From assembly GCA_021464415.1 (NCBI GenBank), contig CM038466.1, positions 20,027,017 through 20,091,016 of the forward strand: a DNA stretch of 64,000 nt, in the 5' to 3' direction. Positions 46,405-58,591 of this stretch are shown piece after piece (position 1 is the stretch's first letter; every line of letters starts with the position of its first letter). This DNA comes from Lonicera japonica (lineage: Eukaryota > Streptophyta > Magnoliopsida > Dipsacales > Caprifoliaceae). The notes under the pieces are model-generated. The model did not search any database, was not told the DNA's origin, and was given only the letters and a program-made list of their open reading frames with translations. Both the position numbers and the translations under genes were made by a program.

Positions 46405-46545
46405 TTTTGGATATGTAATAACATGAATTTGGTGGTGGAACAGGAAGAGTTAACTAGGTTGTTTGGACCAGACGAAGTATCGAAACTCGATAACAGTAAC
46501 ATTACTCCGCATCTTCATTCTCGCGGCGATGAAGGTAACAGTTGA
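41654..46545 (+). CDS. GBF1: G-box-binding factor (GBF1-type bZIP transcription factor)
   Basis: Coding exons: 41654-41716, 41839-41886, 41996-42082, 42201-42290, 42551-42708, 42836-42893, 43306-43354, 43437-43645, 44140-44217, 44833-44958, 46444-46545. All borders are GT/AG and phases join to 355 codons plus TGA. The N-terminus is MGAGEESTPPIKQSKPTSSA followed by the Pro-rich activation region (YPDWSTSMQAYYGGG, HPYMWGGQH, MMPPYGTPVPYPALYPP-like). A Ser/Gly/Asp-rich middle and TNLNIGMDLWN come next. The bZIP domain is in exons 9-11: basic region KRKQSNRESARRSRLRKQ with the conserved NxxSARRSR, then leucine heptads (LQARVETL, LRDELQRL). GBFs are nuclear and bind CACGTG in light- and ABA-responsive promoters as dimers. 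The intron between RLRKQ and AECEEL is at the place I expect for this family. The last intron (1.5 kb) carries a foldback MITE. Confidence 0.95.
42979..43198. mobile_element. Small MITE in GBF1 intron 6
   Basis: Imperfect ends AGGTCTGTTTGGTT and, inverted, AGGGCCCATTTGGTT, with TTA/TAA context. The exact target duplication is unclear. The interior is non-coding. Confidence 0.5.
45980..46377. mobile_element. Long foldback MITE in the last GBF1 intron
   Basis: The two halves are inverted copies: TATAGGGGAAGGATTTAAAG at the left, and CTTTAGATCATTTCCCTATA at the right. Further inverted blocks (TTTTTTGATGAAATTTGG..., GATCATCTCCACCAAATTTC) fold inward. Flanking (TA)n blurs the target site. Confidence 0.7.
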
Positions 46546-47797
46546 AAATAAGACAATTTTAACAGTAAATCACAATCTGTTTTTTAGAGTCCTTACAATA
46601 CCCCCAGACGATGGGCTTTAAGTTAAGCAATGTTTGTTGTCTTCACTTGTCAATATTATAATCCTTTTAATTCTGATAAAAAAAATAATCCTTTTAACTC
46701 TATTTCAATGTAAAACTGTTAAATTTATCTGGGGAAACCCTACCATGTGACAAAGCTCTTATTCTATTGGTCTTTGTTCTAAAAGAAACACAAATAACCC
46801 AAAAATAATAATCAATGTGACTATGCTTTCGACTGTCTTGCTTTGTTGCTAATTTTGTTTATTGTTTATGGGGACTTCCCCTTTCGCCCCCCAGAAAGTG
46901 GGAAGTTTTGCTTGACTCTTGCTTTCACATACTTTTTCTTTTTTTTTGTATATATTCCTTTTTGATTCTTTTTTTGTATATATTCCTTTTTTGTATATAT
47001 TTATTTGATGGTTGAAGAGTTGATTTGTGTCAGAGATAACATTTTAGAGGTGGTGAATTATTTAAACATAATATTAACAAATCTGTAAGTTTGTAAATGA
47101 AGAAAAATGTTCTCAATATGGGACATTTTCTTAAAAGGGAAAAAGAAAAAGTTTTAATTCCGATGACAACGTGATCTGTACTCGCAATATGATAAGCTTA
47201 GGATTTATTACGTACATGGAAAAAGAAAAAGATTTTACGACGATGTTTGTCTCATAAAAGGATTTCTTTTTCTTTATAACATCTCATTTTCTCTCTCAGT
47301 CGCGCATTAGTAATTTTACCATCATCTTATTTATTTTCTACCTATCATTCCAATAAACCCGATGAGTGTAGGACAAGTATTACGACAATGTTTGTTTCAT
47401 ACAAGGATTTCTTCTTCTTTATAACATCTCATTTTCTCTCTCAGTCGCGCGCACTAGTACGCGACTAGTAATTTTTCCATCGTTTTATTTATTTTCTACC
47501 TATCATTCCAATAAACCCGATGAGCGTTGGACATGTGGTTTATTTGTTTTTTTTCAACTATACTTGATTCATTTTTTTAAAAGAAGCTAAACATGCGAAT
47601 AAGCAAAAGAACAAAGCAATTATACTCGATTGAATTTAAATACATTAGTGTAATTATTCACATCTAGCCAGTAAGGTCTAGCAATATAAATAAATATATT
47701 TAAAAAAAATGGTTGTAGAAAGAAAGATAAAAAGAAGAAAACGATATGCACGCCAATTGTGCGTGCCACGATAACCAGTAAGAAAGAAAAGGGAATA
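46546..47797. other. Intergenic space between convergent GBF1 and HVA22-like genes
   Basis: No gene seen; it should hold both 3' UTRs. A 155-bp tandem duplication lies at 47236-47390 and 47391-47543 (TACGACGATGTTTGT / TACGACAATGTTTGT through ACCCGATGAG), with a small insertion in the second copy. Confidence 0.55.
47236..47543. repeat. 155-bp tandem duplication
   Basis: Two head-to-tail copies. Both contain AACATCTCATTTTCTCTCTC, CAGTCGCGC and TATCATTCCAATAAACCCG. Confidence 0.8.
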
Positions 47798-50323
47798 TCA
47801 ACCATCAAGATCTGACTCTGTATCTGAGGCGACGCGTGTGTGGCCTTCCATCTCATTATGCGCCGGAGGTTCTGACGTTTTATCTATCACGGCAATAAAG
47901 GGAAAGTTTAGTATTTCCCAGATTGGTTGCAGATTAAAAGAATCCATCAAGCACTGTACTCTTACCAGAAAACATCTCCATAAAAGCTTTGATGAAATTG
48001 TACTGATGAATTTCTGAGTATTTGCGAAAACAAACAGTCTTTAATTCTACATCTTTTATTGTGAACACCTAAAACATCGTTTAGTAAAAAAATTCTGAAA
48101 TCTGAAAATGAAAACTGAAAAAGCTGTTTGTTTACGTCTGAAAAAGTATCTGAAAAAATGTTGTTTGTTTTAATATAACACATGAAATCTTAATTTTTTT
48201 TATTATAACATTTTGCTTATTATTGTATTTGAACACATGATTGTAAATGAAAATAAGAAAGATATAATATTATATCAAATTAAAATTATTTAAACTTGAC
48301 AGCATCAATGTCATATATTCACAGCATCAATTTCGTCATATATTATAAACAACAAATTTGTCATATATATATAAACAACAAATTTAATCATATATATAAA
48401 CAACAAATTTGTCATATATATATAAACAACAAATTTAATCATATATATATAAAACAACAAATTTAATCATATATATTATATATAAACAACAAATCTGTGT
48501 GGCTATCTCGTTGCTCTGTGTTTGATCCCGTTGCTGTGTGTGTGTCTGTGCGTTGCTGTGTGCGTGTGGACGAGGGAGAGAAAGACGTGCGTGTGTGTGT
48601 GTAAAGAGAGAGCGAGAGAGAGATTTGGAGAGACGGCGACGAGCGGCGAACGGACGACGTGAGATGGAGAAAGGGCGTGACCTAACTGGGGCAGTAAAAT
48701 AGTCTTTTTTACTCTAAAATTAAGTTTCAGATTTAGTGGCATTTTGCCACTTAATTTTTTGAATGAAAATTTTAAGTTTTAAGTTAAAAATAAGTGTCAC
48801 TTAATTTTTTTAGTTATGAACAACTTTTACAACCACTTAAACTGAAAATTTTAAATTTTCAGATTTAAGTGGCAAATAAGTGGCATGAACGAGGCCTTAG
48901 ACCATTCACAACAGCGTATATAGGATGGTAAATTTATTTTACTAATTTGAGGTGGTGAGCAACAGTGTAGGATAACATTTAATATCAACAGGGAAGTTCC
49001 AAATAGATACATCTATTATGTTTGGGGCTCAAACGGAAAAGAGTTATACGTCTGGGTTAAGTTTGATGTCAAAAGGCGGATTAGATTAATTAATCTTTTT
49101 TTGGTGTGTTTGTCAGGATTAAAGCTGGATTAGATTAATTAATCTTATCCAGTGTTCCTTGTTAGAAAGGATAAGATAAACAAATCATATCATGTATTTG
49201 GTGTAAGGATGAATATTTGGTGTAAGGATGAAAATATAAACTAATCTTATCATGTATTTGGTGTAAGGATATAAATGATATCTTTATTAGAGCATCGACA
49301 GCGTAGTGAAAAAATTTAGACTAAATTTAATATACATTTTAGAGGAGAATACAACGGATAGGGTAAAAGAAAAATTAAAATGATGCATACGAATGAAGCT
49401 CATTCGTATGGGTTAAAAAAAAAAAAAGAGCTCATACGAATGAGTCACTATTGTATGAGCTTTATCAAAAAAAAAAAAAAAGTTATACAAATGTGACAGT
49501 ATTGTATGAGGTTTTTCACAAAAAAAAAATAAAAAAAATAGCTCATACGAATAAGCCACTATTGTATGAGGTTTATCAAAAAAAAAAAATCATACAAATG
49601 TGCCACTATTGTATGAGGTTTTTCACAAAAAAAAAAAGAAAAAGAAAAAAAAAAGAAAGTGGTCATACGAATGAGCCACTATTGTATGAGGTTTATCAAA
49701 AAAAAAAAAAAAAAAAGAAGGTCATACGAATGAGCCACATTCATATGAGTAAAATTTAGCCGTAAGATAAATTTACTCGTTCGGTACCCTACTTGCTAAA
49801 ATTTTAGCCTACATTTTCTTCCGCTGTGGTTTGAGTAGGGTAAATTTATCATATTATCCTACCCACTGTGGATGCTCTTATATCTCATGTTTGGTGCAAC
49901 ATGGATAAGATTGCATTAATTATCCTTTTATCTCATTAGAATCGAATAAAATTATATCATCCCTATATGTGGTATATTTTATCCCGTGGTTAATGAATAA
50001 GAAAACGAATATAAAAATAAATTTTGATTTTGATTTTCTGTTTTTACGCCTTTTAAATAATTAAATTGATTAATGAAAATTTTATACCACCCAAAATAAC
50101 AGTAACTCAATTAATAAAATTTATTTATCATATAATATATCATTTTTCTTTTTCTTTTATTAAATGAATGTATTTATAAGAACTTTTAGTTTTATATATA
50201 AAAAAAATCACATTAGAATTTGAAACTGTACTTAATGCAAAGTTCATAAATATTGTAAGTAATACAAAACTTTTCTCCCAGAAGTGTTTTTACGAAACTT
50301 ATTTATAAATAGGAGAATTGCAT

Positions 50324-50354
<31 letters not shown>

Positions 50355-53300
50355 GTGGACAACAATTAAAATTGCATGTATTTTTAAAACAAAAGCGAGT
50401 TGTGTTGTATAATATTCGGACTTGTAATACAGGACTCTATTATATGCAAAGTTTATTAAATCTTTATCTGACTAGTTTTTGTCCTATCTGATCCCACTTA
50501 ATTTTTATCAGATGAATTCCATTTTTATCATATTTCACATAATTCTTATCAGACTAATTCCGATTCTTATTCTATTCGATTCTATCTTCTTATCCGGCGC
50601 CCCAAACACACCCTTTATATTTAGGGTTCTTAATGTAAAAAAGTTTTTTATACGTTTGGAATCAAGCCGTATAATTATTCCCCATTTGGGTTTTAAATGG
50701 TTAAAGTATTTGTTTGGCACGCAAATCCATATTTATCTATATTTACACTATATATATTAAAGTACAAATAATTTAAATATTTTTTCTTTTTTTCATATAG
50801 ATAAATATGTCCCTAATTTTAGAAACAAGGTTATATTATATTGGCATCTAGAATTTTATCTATTTACATAGACTTAGAGTTGGGTTTTTTCCTTTTCAAT
50901 TACATTGGATTTTGATACTAAAATTAGTATCCAATTTGGATTGAATTACCACCAATTAAAGATCTTTTATTTAGGACAATAATTAGTGAGTTTTAAGGTT
51001 TACATCAAATAAAATATTATACTCCACATATTTTTAATTGGATTTTATACTTGATATTTAATTTTTTTTATATACCTATCACGCTTTTGTTTTGGACAAA
51101 TTTTTTACTTTATACTTCACATTAATTATATAGTCCTCAGTATCCATTCCATAGTACGTAATCATTAATGTCATTTGTCAAACACTAAAACTCCAAGCAA
51201 CGCATGTGCGCAAAAACTATTGGGTTATAACATATCTAAGAGCAACATCTCCGGTAGTAGTGTGTAATTTCGTTTTTGTGTAAAATACTAAAATATACAC
51301 AATTTGTAAAAAAATTCATCTCCAGTAGTCTTTTAAAAATGAGTTTTGTGTAAAATACACCATTAATTTATAATGCCATGTCCGCTTTCTCACTCCTTAA
51401 TTTTTTTATAAACCTTAAGAATGTAATGACTTTTAATAGAAATTATACATTTGAAATCTACCAATCAAGAGCTACAAATCAAGATCCACTGGGATTATAA
51501 TATTATGAACATATAATTTCAAGAAAAAATTAAAAATAAATTGTATAAAATAACATGCAACATTTGTTCATATCTTATTAGTTATTTTCAATTTTACCCA
51601 AAAGTTTATAAAATTTCCATTGAAGCATATTTTTTTTAGACTTCAATATACACAAAATTTTTTACACAACCTCTAAGAAACCTATTGGAATTTAACTTTA
51701 TCCTCCTTTTGTACAGCTCTGTTGTAGGAGTGTAGGACAAATATCCTACTTCTATTACACAAACTGACCATTGTATATGCTCCAACAGAACTTCAAATAT
51801 GCAATAAAACAGTAGAATGCAGAGGAGAGGGGAAGTACCAGTTGAACATAGGTGAGACCCATAACCTGATCACATATAGCCTGATGCTTTAAGAAGAATG
51901 GCCTGAGGTGGCTCGTGTACAGTTGCCTCGCCCCCTGCCAGAGTTGGACCAGATAAAAAGTTTCATAGAAATTTTCTGCGGAACTTTAGCAAATAAAAGC
52001 ATTTTATTTGGACTTACATCAACATTTGGCAGTTGAAGCCAAACAAGAAATGCAAACTTGAAGTAGTAGTATGGTCGAAACCTGTACAAGAAAGCAAGAG
52101 GAGTTGATTAAGTTCAGACCTATGATGATTATGCACATATGGTATAAAGAGTCAACTATGTTCAACACAAACCAGTTAAATGTTAATATGTTATGTGGAT
52201 TCGTGATCCCTAGCATTTCTGTTGATACTTGATTCCAGTGATATTTCCTTAAGTTTGCTTTATTGCAATTTCCAGAAAATACATGGAAGACGTGTCTAAT
52301 GCGTGGACCATGAAAAGAGTTAAAATGTGTTGGAATATTAAAGGAAATGGGAAAACAGAGTACCAGTATAGAATTTTGTCTGAAAATACTTCCACAAGGC
52401 TGAAAGATCCATAAGCTGTAAATGGTGATAAGGGTGGTCAATATAAGGGATGAAAAATTCAAAATAATCCACAGTTCAAACCAGAAGAGCCGTAATGTAT
52501 TCATATAGTTTCTGCTAACACCAAGTCACTAGTGATTATCATGCTGAATAACAAGAAAAATCTATTTAAACCACATCCTTAATCCTGTTTCAGTTATAAG
52601 AACATACATTGAAGATCGCACATGACTGACCAATATCAAGCACCTGGCATAAACTAAATCTACAGGTGTTGTAAAATGACATCCAGGTTTACCTGCCAAC
52701 TACGCGTCACACAGCTTACAAAAAGAAGCAGGTGATATGCTATTCATGTAGAGAATATTTGTGTTCATTTGTACATAAATGAACAGCCAAAATTACGAAG
52801 TGCATTGTCTCTCATGTTACAAAGTGACTAAAGAACAAAAGGTATGGTGGCCCTTTAACTTCAAAAAAATAGTAAAGAAATCTTATACAAGGGTTTTTGA
52901 AGTCACAAATTTCACAGATTTTAACTCTTCAGCAGAAACAACTATTGCAACACTTACCAAGGTGGATGAAGTTTTTACCAAGTTATGGCTGTTTCAATTG
53001 CAAAGTGAAACAAATGCACCTGGCAAGAATAATTTTTCTCTAAACTTATCTCTAACAATGACATACTAACAGAGTAACAGTAATTGAAATGTAGAATCAA
53101 TTTGCCAGAAAATTTTCTAGCCAAAGCGAAATTTTCTAGCACCAAAAGTAGCGGTACTCTACATTAGAAACCAGAGTTCCGTGACTCGTCAAAGCACGGG
53201 GCTCAAAAATGTATATCACACATACAGGGCCGCCTTATATCTAGATCATGATTTATCCTTTACCTGAACAAGATCCTTCATTGTGATAACAAATCATTGT

Positions 53301-54789
53301 GAGACTGTCTTTGGTGACACTTGTGATTTTAATACGAAAATCTAGGTTCATGTTTTAAGAACTTTATACTTCGTCAGGCCAGATAAAACATAAAAAAGGG
53401 ATATATTTGACTGGAAAAAGGTGAGAACTTCAAGGGCAAGATATAAGTGGCAACACCAGTAGAGTATCTACAACAGAAAAATGGAGCATTGTATCAGACA
53501 AAGAAGAAAGAAGTTTTTCAATTAAATATTACTTGCTAAAAGAAGAGGAAAATAAAGAAAAAGGCCTACCTGCCCAATACAAAAGCCACTTATGTTGTTG
53601 GTGTTGGTCTTTCCTCTCAATAGCCCTGAGTGTAGAGTAAACAGGTAAAACAATCCCAACAGTACAGCTGCACATTCCAGTCAATGTCACAAATATTAGT
53701 TAAGCTAACTCATTGGGAAGGAATGAAATGAAACAAAACAAATCAAGTCTTCTTTTATTACAACTGAACCATAAATCCTTAAAGACATGTTAAAACTGAA
53801 TACTGCGTCCGTTTCAAATTAAAAGTTCTATGTTACTTCTTCAAAAGAACCAAGTTAATAGTCCAGTTTCATTTCTGGAGCATAATAAATGCCAAATCCC
53901 ACAATCATAAACAAGTTTTGTCGTTTCACATGGTTTATGTTGAAATTAGTGTGAAAGTCAAATATGAACTCTTTGGTTGTTTATTCTTTTAACCTCTGAA
54001 TGTTGAATGTTGGATGCTTAACGATGAAAGGAGCCTCTGACAAGTATGTTTGATTTTGTTTGGCTCTAAATGCTTAATAGAAGAATTTTACAATTTATCT
54101 TTATTACTATAAATTTATGATACACATTTGCCTATTGAATGAAAAGAACAGAGACACTAATAGAGAGGACTTGCATCTTAATACTAAATACCGAATTTCA
54201 ATCCGATCCAGCTGAAGAGGTGAGAAAACAAATGCTATTTCTTCCTTTTATCGCTGAATGCTGAATTTAATCCAATTCGGCTGAAGATGTGAGAAAACAA
54301 ATACAATTTATTCCTATTAAGCATTAACGGGTAAAAACAAAACCCCAACTGATGGAGTGATATACATCAAATTTTAGCAAAACAAATTAAGCCTCTTCAT
54401 CAAAAAAGTAAAAGAGAATGGCTAAACATTTAAGCTTACCATGCTGCTCGCGTTACAATATTGGAATTAAGTGGACAAAGAAGCAACCGCAGCCCAACCT
54501 GCCACAAATTCAACGCACGGGAGTGATTTTGTTTGGTCTGATTAACATTCACATACACTAGACTGAACGTTCAATCAAGAATATTTTGCTCTTTTTACCT
54601 AGTAGTTAATACATTATTCATTTCATACTTTTGAAATTACCCTAACAACATTTAATCGGATGCATATATATATATACAGACAGACATACAAACAGATCCT
54701 CATTTATATCGTGATTCAAAATCAAACTTATCAATTGAAAAGGCTAGTTTGCATACCTCGCTACCTACGGTGGATTTAAGAAGATCCAT
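47798..54789 (-). CDS. HVA22-like (TB2/DP1/REEP family) membrane protein, HVA22k-type
   Basis: Exons 1-5 are secure: 54789-54757 (ATG, MDLLKSTVGSE), 54498-54440, 53667-53570, 52415-52364, 52081-52018. Exon 6 starts at 51934. The protein reads VGLRLLLCPLNSN, LPVYSTLRAIERKD, KWLLYWAAYGSFSLVEVFSD, PYYYFKFAFLVWLQLPNVDG and LRPFFLKHQA, the TB2/DP1/HVA22 signature of ER-shaping hairpin membrane proteins. HVA22 itself is ABA- and stress-induced in barley. The end is uncertain. Read straight through, exon 6 stops at 51755 (161 aa). Alternatively it splices near 51859 to 48013-47966 and 47883-47798, adding HQYNFIKAFMEMFS and an acidic tail ending VASDTESDLDG (171 aa), with phases that fit but a weak donor. 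Large introns hold several MITEs. Convergent with GBF1. Confidence 0.8.
48068..48898. mobile_element. Putative non-autonomous DNA element with internal short tandem repeats
   Basis: The right border, inverted (GGCCTCGTTCATGCCACTTA), loosely resembles the left border (ACATCGTTTAGTAAAAAAAT), and both ends carry CTGAAAAT/ATTTTCAG blocks. Inside, ATAAACAACAAATTTGTCAT units repeat about every 30-35 bp at 48340-48495. A GT/GA-rich segment lies at 48535-48625. No target duplication was fixed. Confidence 0.4.
49290..49877. mobile_element. Tourist-type MITE with an internal A-rich tandem array
   Basis: Ends GAGCATCGACAGCGT and, inverted, GAGCATCCACAGTGG, flanked by TTA (49287-49289, 49878-49880). The centre (49380-49745) holds six or so 50-60 bp units of the form CATACGAATGAGCCACTATTGTATGAGG plus an A-run. 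The 102-codon ORF across it is an artefact of the repeat. Confidence 0.7.
51240..51781. mobile_element. Possible Tourist-like MITE overlapping the end of HVA22-like exon 6
   Basis: GAGCAACATCTCCGG... at the left and, inverted, GAGCATATACAATGG... at the right are loosely inverted. Interior TTTGTGTAAAATACAC blocks resemble the MITE at 32449-32970. If real, its right part supplies the read-through stop of the HVA22-like exon 6. Confidence 0.4.
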
Positions 54790-55604
54790 TTCCAGGAGGA
54801 ATAGTTGAAAGGCTTTGATGAACTTAATTGCCGGTATCATACAAATTACAACAACATGAAGAAGAAGAAGAAGAAAATATGAGGAATAGAGGGCTATAGT
54901 AGATTCTAGAATTCACATCATAATCGTACATCGCTATTCAGTGGTCTTTTATTAGGAAGATAAATAACTCATCATCAATGGCGACAATTGAAAACTCTTC
55001 CAGTTCCAGATCGATCGCAGGGAAAGACCCGCTTATATTTTGTTGGAAATAATTGGAACAAAATACCAGTAACGATGGAAAACACCGGGTTAAGTCGCGG
55101 AGTAAGTCGCTCTCTTTAAGATGTTTCGCGGCTTTGCTCAATGTTTGTGTTAGCAATTCGAAATTGCCCCGTTGTTCCCAAGATACAACAGCCTAGATTT
55201 TTTCTGTGTCTCAATTTCCCTTGCATGGTGGGAAATTGGAATTTTTACACCCTTTATAATTCGGCTGGAATTGGTAAACTAATTCCCCTGCCGGAGGCAA
55301 AAAAAAATTTTGGGTAGGTTTTCTCAAGCTCGGTGGTCGTCAATCTCAATGGAGGATTTTCGTATATTTTTCAATCGACCAAAAATTATTATTTTAAAGA
55401 TGATAATATTTCCGTTCGTGCCGTTGCGTAGAGGGAGAGAAAAACAGGAAGTGGGAGCATGATCATGATCCTAATTGCAACGGACACAAAAAAGACTGAG
55501 TCAAATTAAATTCAAAATTTAAATAAAAGAAAAAACAATTTTATTTTTATAAATAAATTTTTTTAAAAGTATTTTGTCTAAAAAGATAATACTTGATCCA
55601 AAGT
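54790..55604. other. HVA22-like promoter and 5' untranslated region
   Basis: Upstream of the ATG at 54789 on the minus strand. A 72-codon minus-strand ORF (55156-54938) lies here and could be a leader ORF, but has no recognisable domain. No other gene seen. Confidence 0.4.
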
Positions 55605-55652
55605 AAGCCCAAGCCCAAGCCCAAGCCCAAGCCCAAGCCCAAGCCCAAGCCC
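55605..55652. repeat. (AAGCCC)8 microsatellite
   Basis: Eight perfect hexamers followed by GGCCAAGCCGG, a GC-rich island in AT-rich surroundings. Confidence 0.9.
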
Positions 55653-56341
55653 GGCCAAGCCGGTCGGCGCGCGCGAGTGTGGTGAACCACACTCATCTAA
55701 ATCCTCACCCAATAGCACAAAAGTGTAATGCCCAAAGGACTCAAGCCCTTAAGCAAATTCACCCTTATAAAAACCCATGAAGGTTTTTATTCCTCTCCTA
55801 TGTGGGACTTAAGAAAACACACTTGTGCTTGCTTTGGTTTTGTATTCTTTTCTTCTTCTCCCATTTTTTCAAATACATATAAAACTTCAGCATATTTTGA
55901 TACCAAGCCAATAACGCATTTGCTTAAGTTTGTTAGCGTTTTTTGGGTTTTGGCCCCTTTTGGTTTGCTTAATAAAATTTAGTACTCACTTTTGTAAATT
56001 GTATGCCTTTCGACCCTCATTATAAACAGATCCGTCGAGTCAACAGGTCAAATTGTTAAGACTCTTAACATTAGTTGATAATGGACCAAAATACCCCACC
56101 TTTACACAACGGTGACCGTTTGAGAGCAAATGAAAGAGCCGTTGAAAATTAATGCAGCCATATGGGGATTACAAGCAACAATTTGACTATATAAAGATGA
56201 TATAATTGTGACCCATTAACAAATATCCACAACTTATCCATAGTATATTCACAGTCAACATTTAACACCCGTGTTCGTAATAATGGGAGAAGAAATAAAG
56301 GTAAAGAAACACAAGCTGATAATGGCATTGATGAATTTCAA

Positions 56342-56854
56342 ATGTGTGATTGTGAAGGACGCACAGCTATAGAATGCCAATGGGTGTATAGTGAGTGCTA
56401 TGTTTCAAATTGTAATGGTTTGATGAAACTTTTGTTACCTCAAGGAGAAGAAGCAAATGGTAAGAAGTTTTTGAAGTGCCAATATGGTGACCGTGAAGGA
56501 ATGCAATGGCTAAAATATGCAATTGGATTGAAATATTGTTCATCATCACAAGAACAAGACACATACAGGAAGAAGTGCATGCAAGGTTGTTTTTAATGTG
56601 GAGAAATAAACCATTGGGCAAGGGCTTGCCCATGGAAAGATACCCTATGCCCAGTTGGGTGTGGAGTTGCCAGAAAGCTTTGGACATCAAAGAAAATACA
56701 TAGCTATGGAAAAAAGTTTCTTAAGTGTGTGAAATGTGGACATTTTGAATGGTTATCTGCAGCAATAGATAAGTCTAAGAAGGTTAATCTTAGGGTAAAG
56801 TTAGAGGTAAGTTTGGATGACCTATGTAAAGCATTTGATAGCAAATTGAAATAA
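56342..56854 (+). pseudogene. GRF/CCHC zinc-finger protein ORF inside the small MULE
   Basis: One frame from ATG to TAA (56852-56854), broken only by a TAA at 56594-56596. The first part has Cys/His-spaced SNCNGLMKLLLPQGEEANGK followed by KKFLKCQYGDREGMQWLKY. After the stop comes a zinc knuckle (CGEINHWARACPW), then a second block, CPVGCGVARKLWTSKKIHSY and GKKFLKCVKCGHFEWLSA. The C-x-C...G+xFxxC...C-x-FxW spacing resembles GRF-type zinc fingers, which bind single-stranded nucleic acids. It faces the transposase remnant. Whether it is a MULE accessory gene or a captured host fragment is unknown. The assignment to GRF is by eye. Confidence 0.5.
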
Positions 56855-57228
56855 GTATGATATAATAAGGAAGTGTAATGCAACTATTATGTACAACTAA
56901 TTCTGATCCTATGAACTAATTTAGATCCAAACTCAAAGGAAAAAGGTAGTCAAAGTGCCAAAACAAGCCAAAATTTAAACTTGTCTTAGGAAAGTTTACA
57001 TCACAAACATAACCTTAAATAAGTTTTAGGACCTTTACATATTTTAAAACCAACAATGAAAGGCAAAAAAGAAAAAAGAAATTTCCAAACACAGTCTTAA
57101 ACATCACAAATCTTAAACTAGCTTAATAGAAAACAAAAAAAACAAGTTTAGCAGGCATAATATAAGTAATCATGTTGCAACACAAAGTCTTAAAGCATTT
57201 TATACTCCCCTAATTGTGCAGCACTGAA

Positions 57229-58591
57229 CTAGGTGCTTAAGTTTGGTGGTACAAAATTCCTTTTTTTCTTCCCACCTCTAGCCCTAATGCTACTGTTGCC
57301 TTTTCCTCTCACTAAGTTAGTTGTTTTTGCTACTAGTTTAGAGGGAACGATCAGTGGTGTTCTCGGAGCTAAGTGTTCTTGTTGCAAAATAAGCCCCTTT
57401 GTATCTATCCTAGGCCTCACTGTAAACAAACAATAATATTTAGGTGTTATAGACCCCACCCAAAAAATAACAAATTTAATTTATTTAAGACATAATAACA
57501 TTGAAAAATACTTGTTACCTCTCCTTCCATTCTGATCAGTAGCAGGTGCACCTTTACAACTCATCTTGTTATGTCCAAGCACTCCACATTTGCTACATTT
57601 CTTCTGGGACCTTTTTTCAGTAGTTGGCTCATCTCTGTTCTTGATCCTATTATGTCTTGGTATGCCTGGAGGTCTATAGAGTGGAAGAGGAATAACTTAA
57701 TGTTGTGCCTGTGAAAATATGTGTAAGTAAAAATTGTAATAAAAATATAATATTGTAACAACTTGAAAATAGTTAGATAAATACCTCTAGCCAATTTTGA
57801 GAATCATTCATAAGTGTCATAAAGCCTTTATATGCAACTCTATAGGCTTCCATTGTAAATAAAGGACTTCAATACCTATATAATATCAAAGAAGTATAAG
57901 TGGCATAGAAAATGAATTTTAGTAGACATAAAAAGAAGTACAAGTGTAAGTACTTACTTGGCCTAATCTTCCCTCCTATGATTGATGACAGCAGTGGCAT
58001 GGATGCATGAGATCCCAGTCAATTGCTATTCACAACATTCACAAGTTCCAGCATTTAGATCCACAGTCCAGGTCACACCAAATTTGTTGATGGCCACATG
58101 CAACATGTAAGTGGAACCTTGAGTTGTATACATATTATAATCTTTCTTTAACTTAGAAATAGTTTTCTCAACCCTTGGAACCAATGAATCCATATTCATC
58201 TCCAGTCCCTTTATCATTCTATTGTACATTAATGACATTACTAAAAGCTGATATTCTTGTACTAATTTCCCAAGTGGCAGATCCCTTAAGGTTAACAACA
58301 TCTTATTGAAATACTCTGAAAAATTGTTTGTAATGTGCTCACATTTAGATGTTGTATTAATGTGAGATATGGCAGATCCCTTAAGGTTAACTTTTTCATA
58401 TTTTTGTCAGCTAGCCTAGGTGACCTTTTAGGTTTTGTAACTTTTGGCAATAATTTATTGGAAGTGGTTAGGACTTTCTTGATTGAGGGTGGTCTATCAC
58501 ACTTTTCTTCATTAAGTGCAAAAGTGGGACATGTGCATTCGGAGTAATATAACTTATAAACCCCACTATTGCTTTCAATATGGTCCCACAT
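57229..58591 (-). pseudogene. MuDR-type transposase remnant (catalytic core deleted)
   Basis: On the minus strand: an N-terminal fragment (58591-58380, ESNSGVYKLYYSECTCPTF, basic KVTKPKRSPRLADKNMKK). It is followed at once by the region downstream of the DDE core (CEHITNNFSEYFNKMLLTLRD, QGSTYMLHVAINKFGVTWTV, TCEC...GISCIHATAVINHRR), a SWIM zinc finger. Then come a zinc knuckle (CSKCGVLGHNKMSCKG, about 57590-57540) and a basic tail ending in RGKGNSSIRARGGKKKR. The DDE catalytic core is absent. A 20-bp phrase GCAGATCCCTTAAGGTTAAC occurs at both 58277 and 58370, consistent with rearrangement there. It cannot encode an active enzyme. Confidence 0.72.

Noticed and set aside
49451..49759. 102-codon plus-strand ORF rich in Lys/Tyr
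   Set aside because: Produced by the A-rich tandem repeat inside a MITE.
54938..55156. 72-codon minus-strand ORF upstream of the HVA22-like start
   Set aside because: No similarity recognised. It sits in the leader/promoter, and the HVA22 frame starts cleanly at 54789 with matching splice phases.
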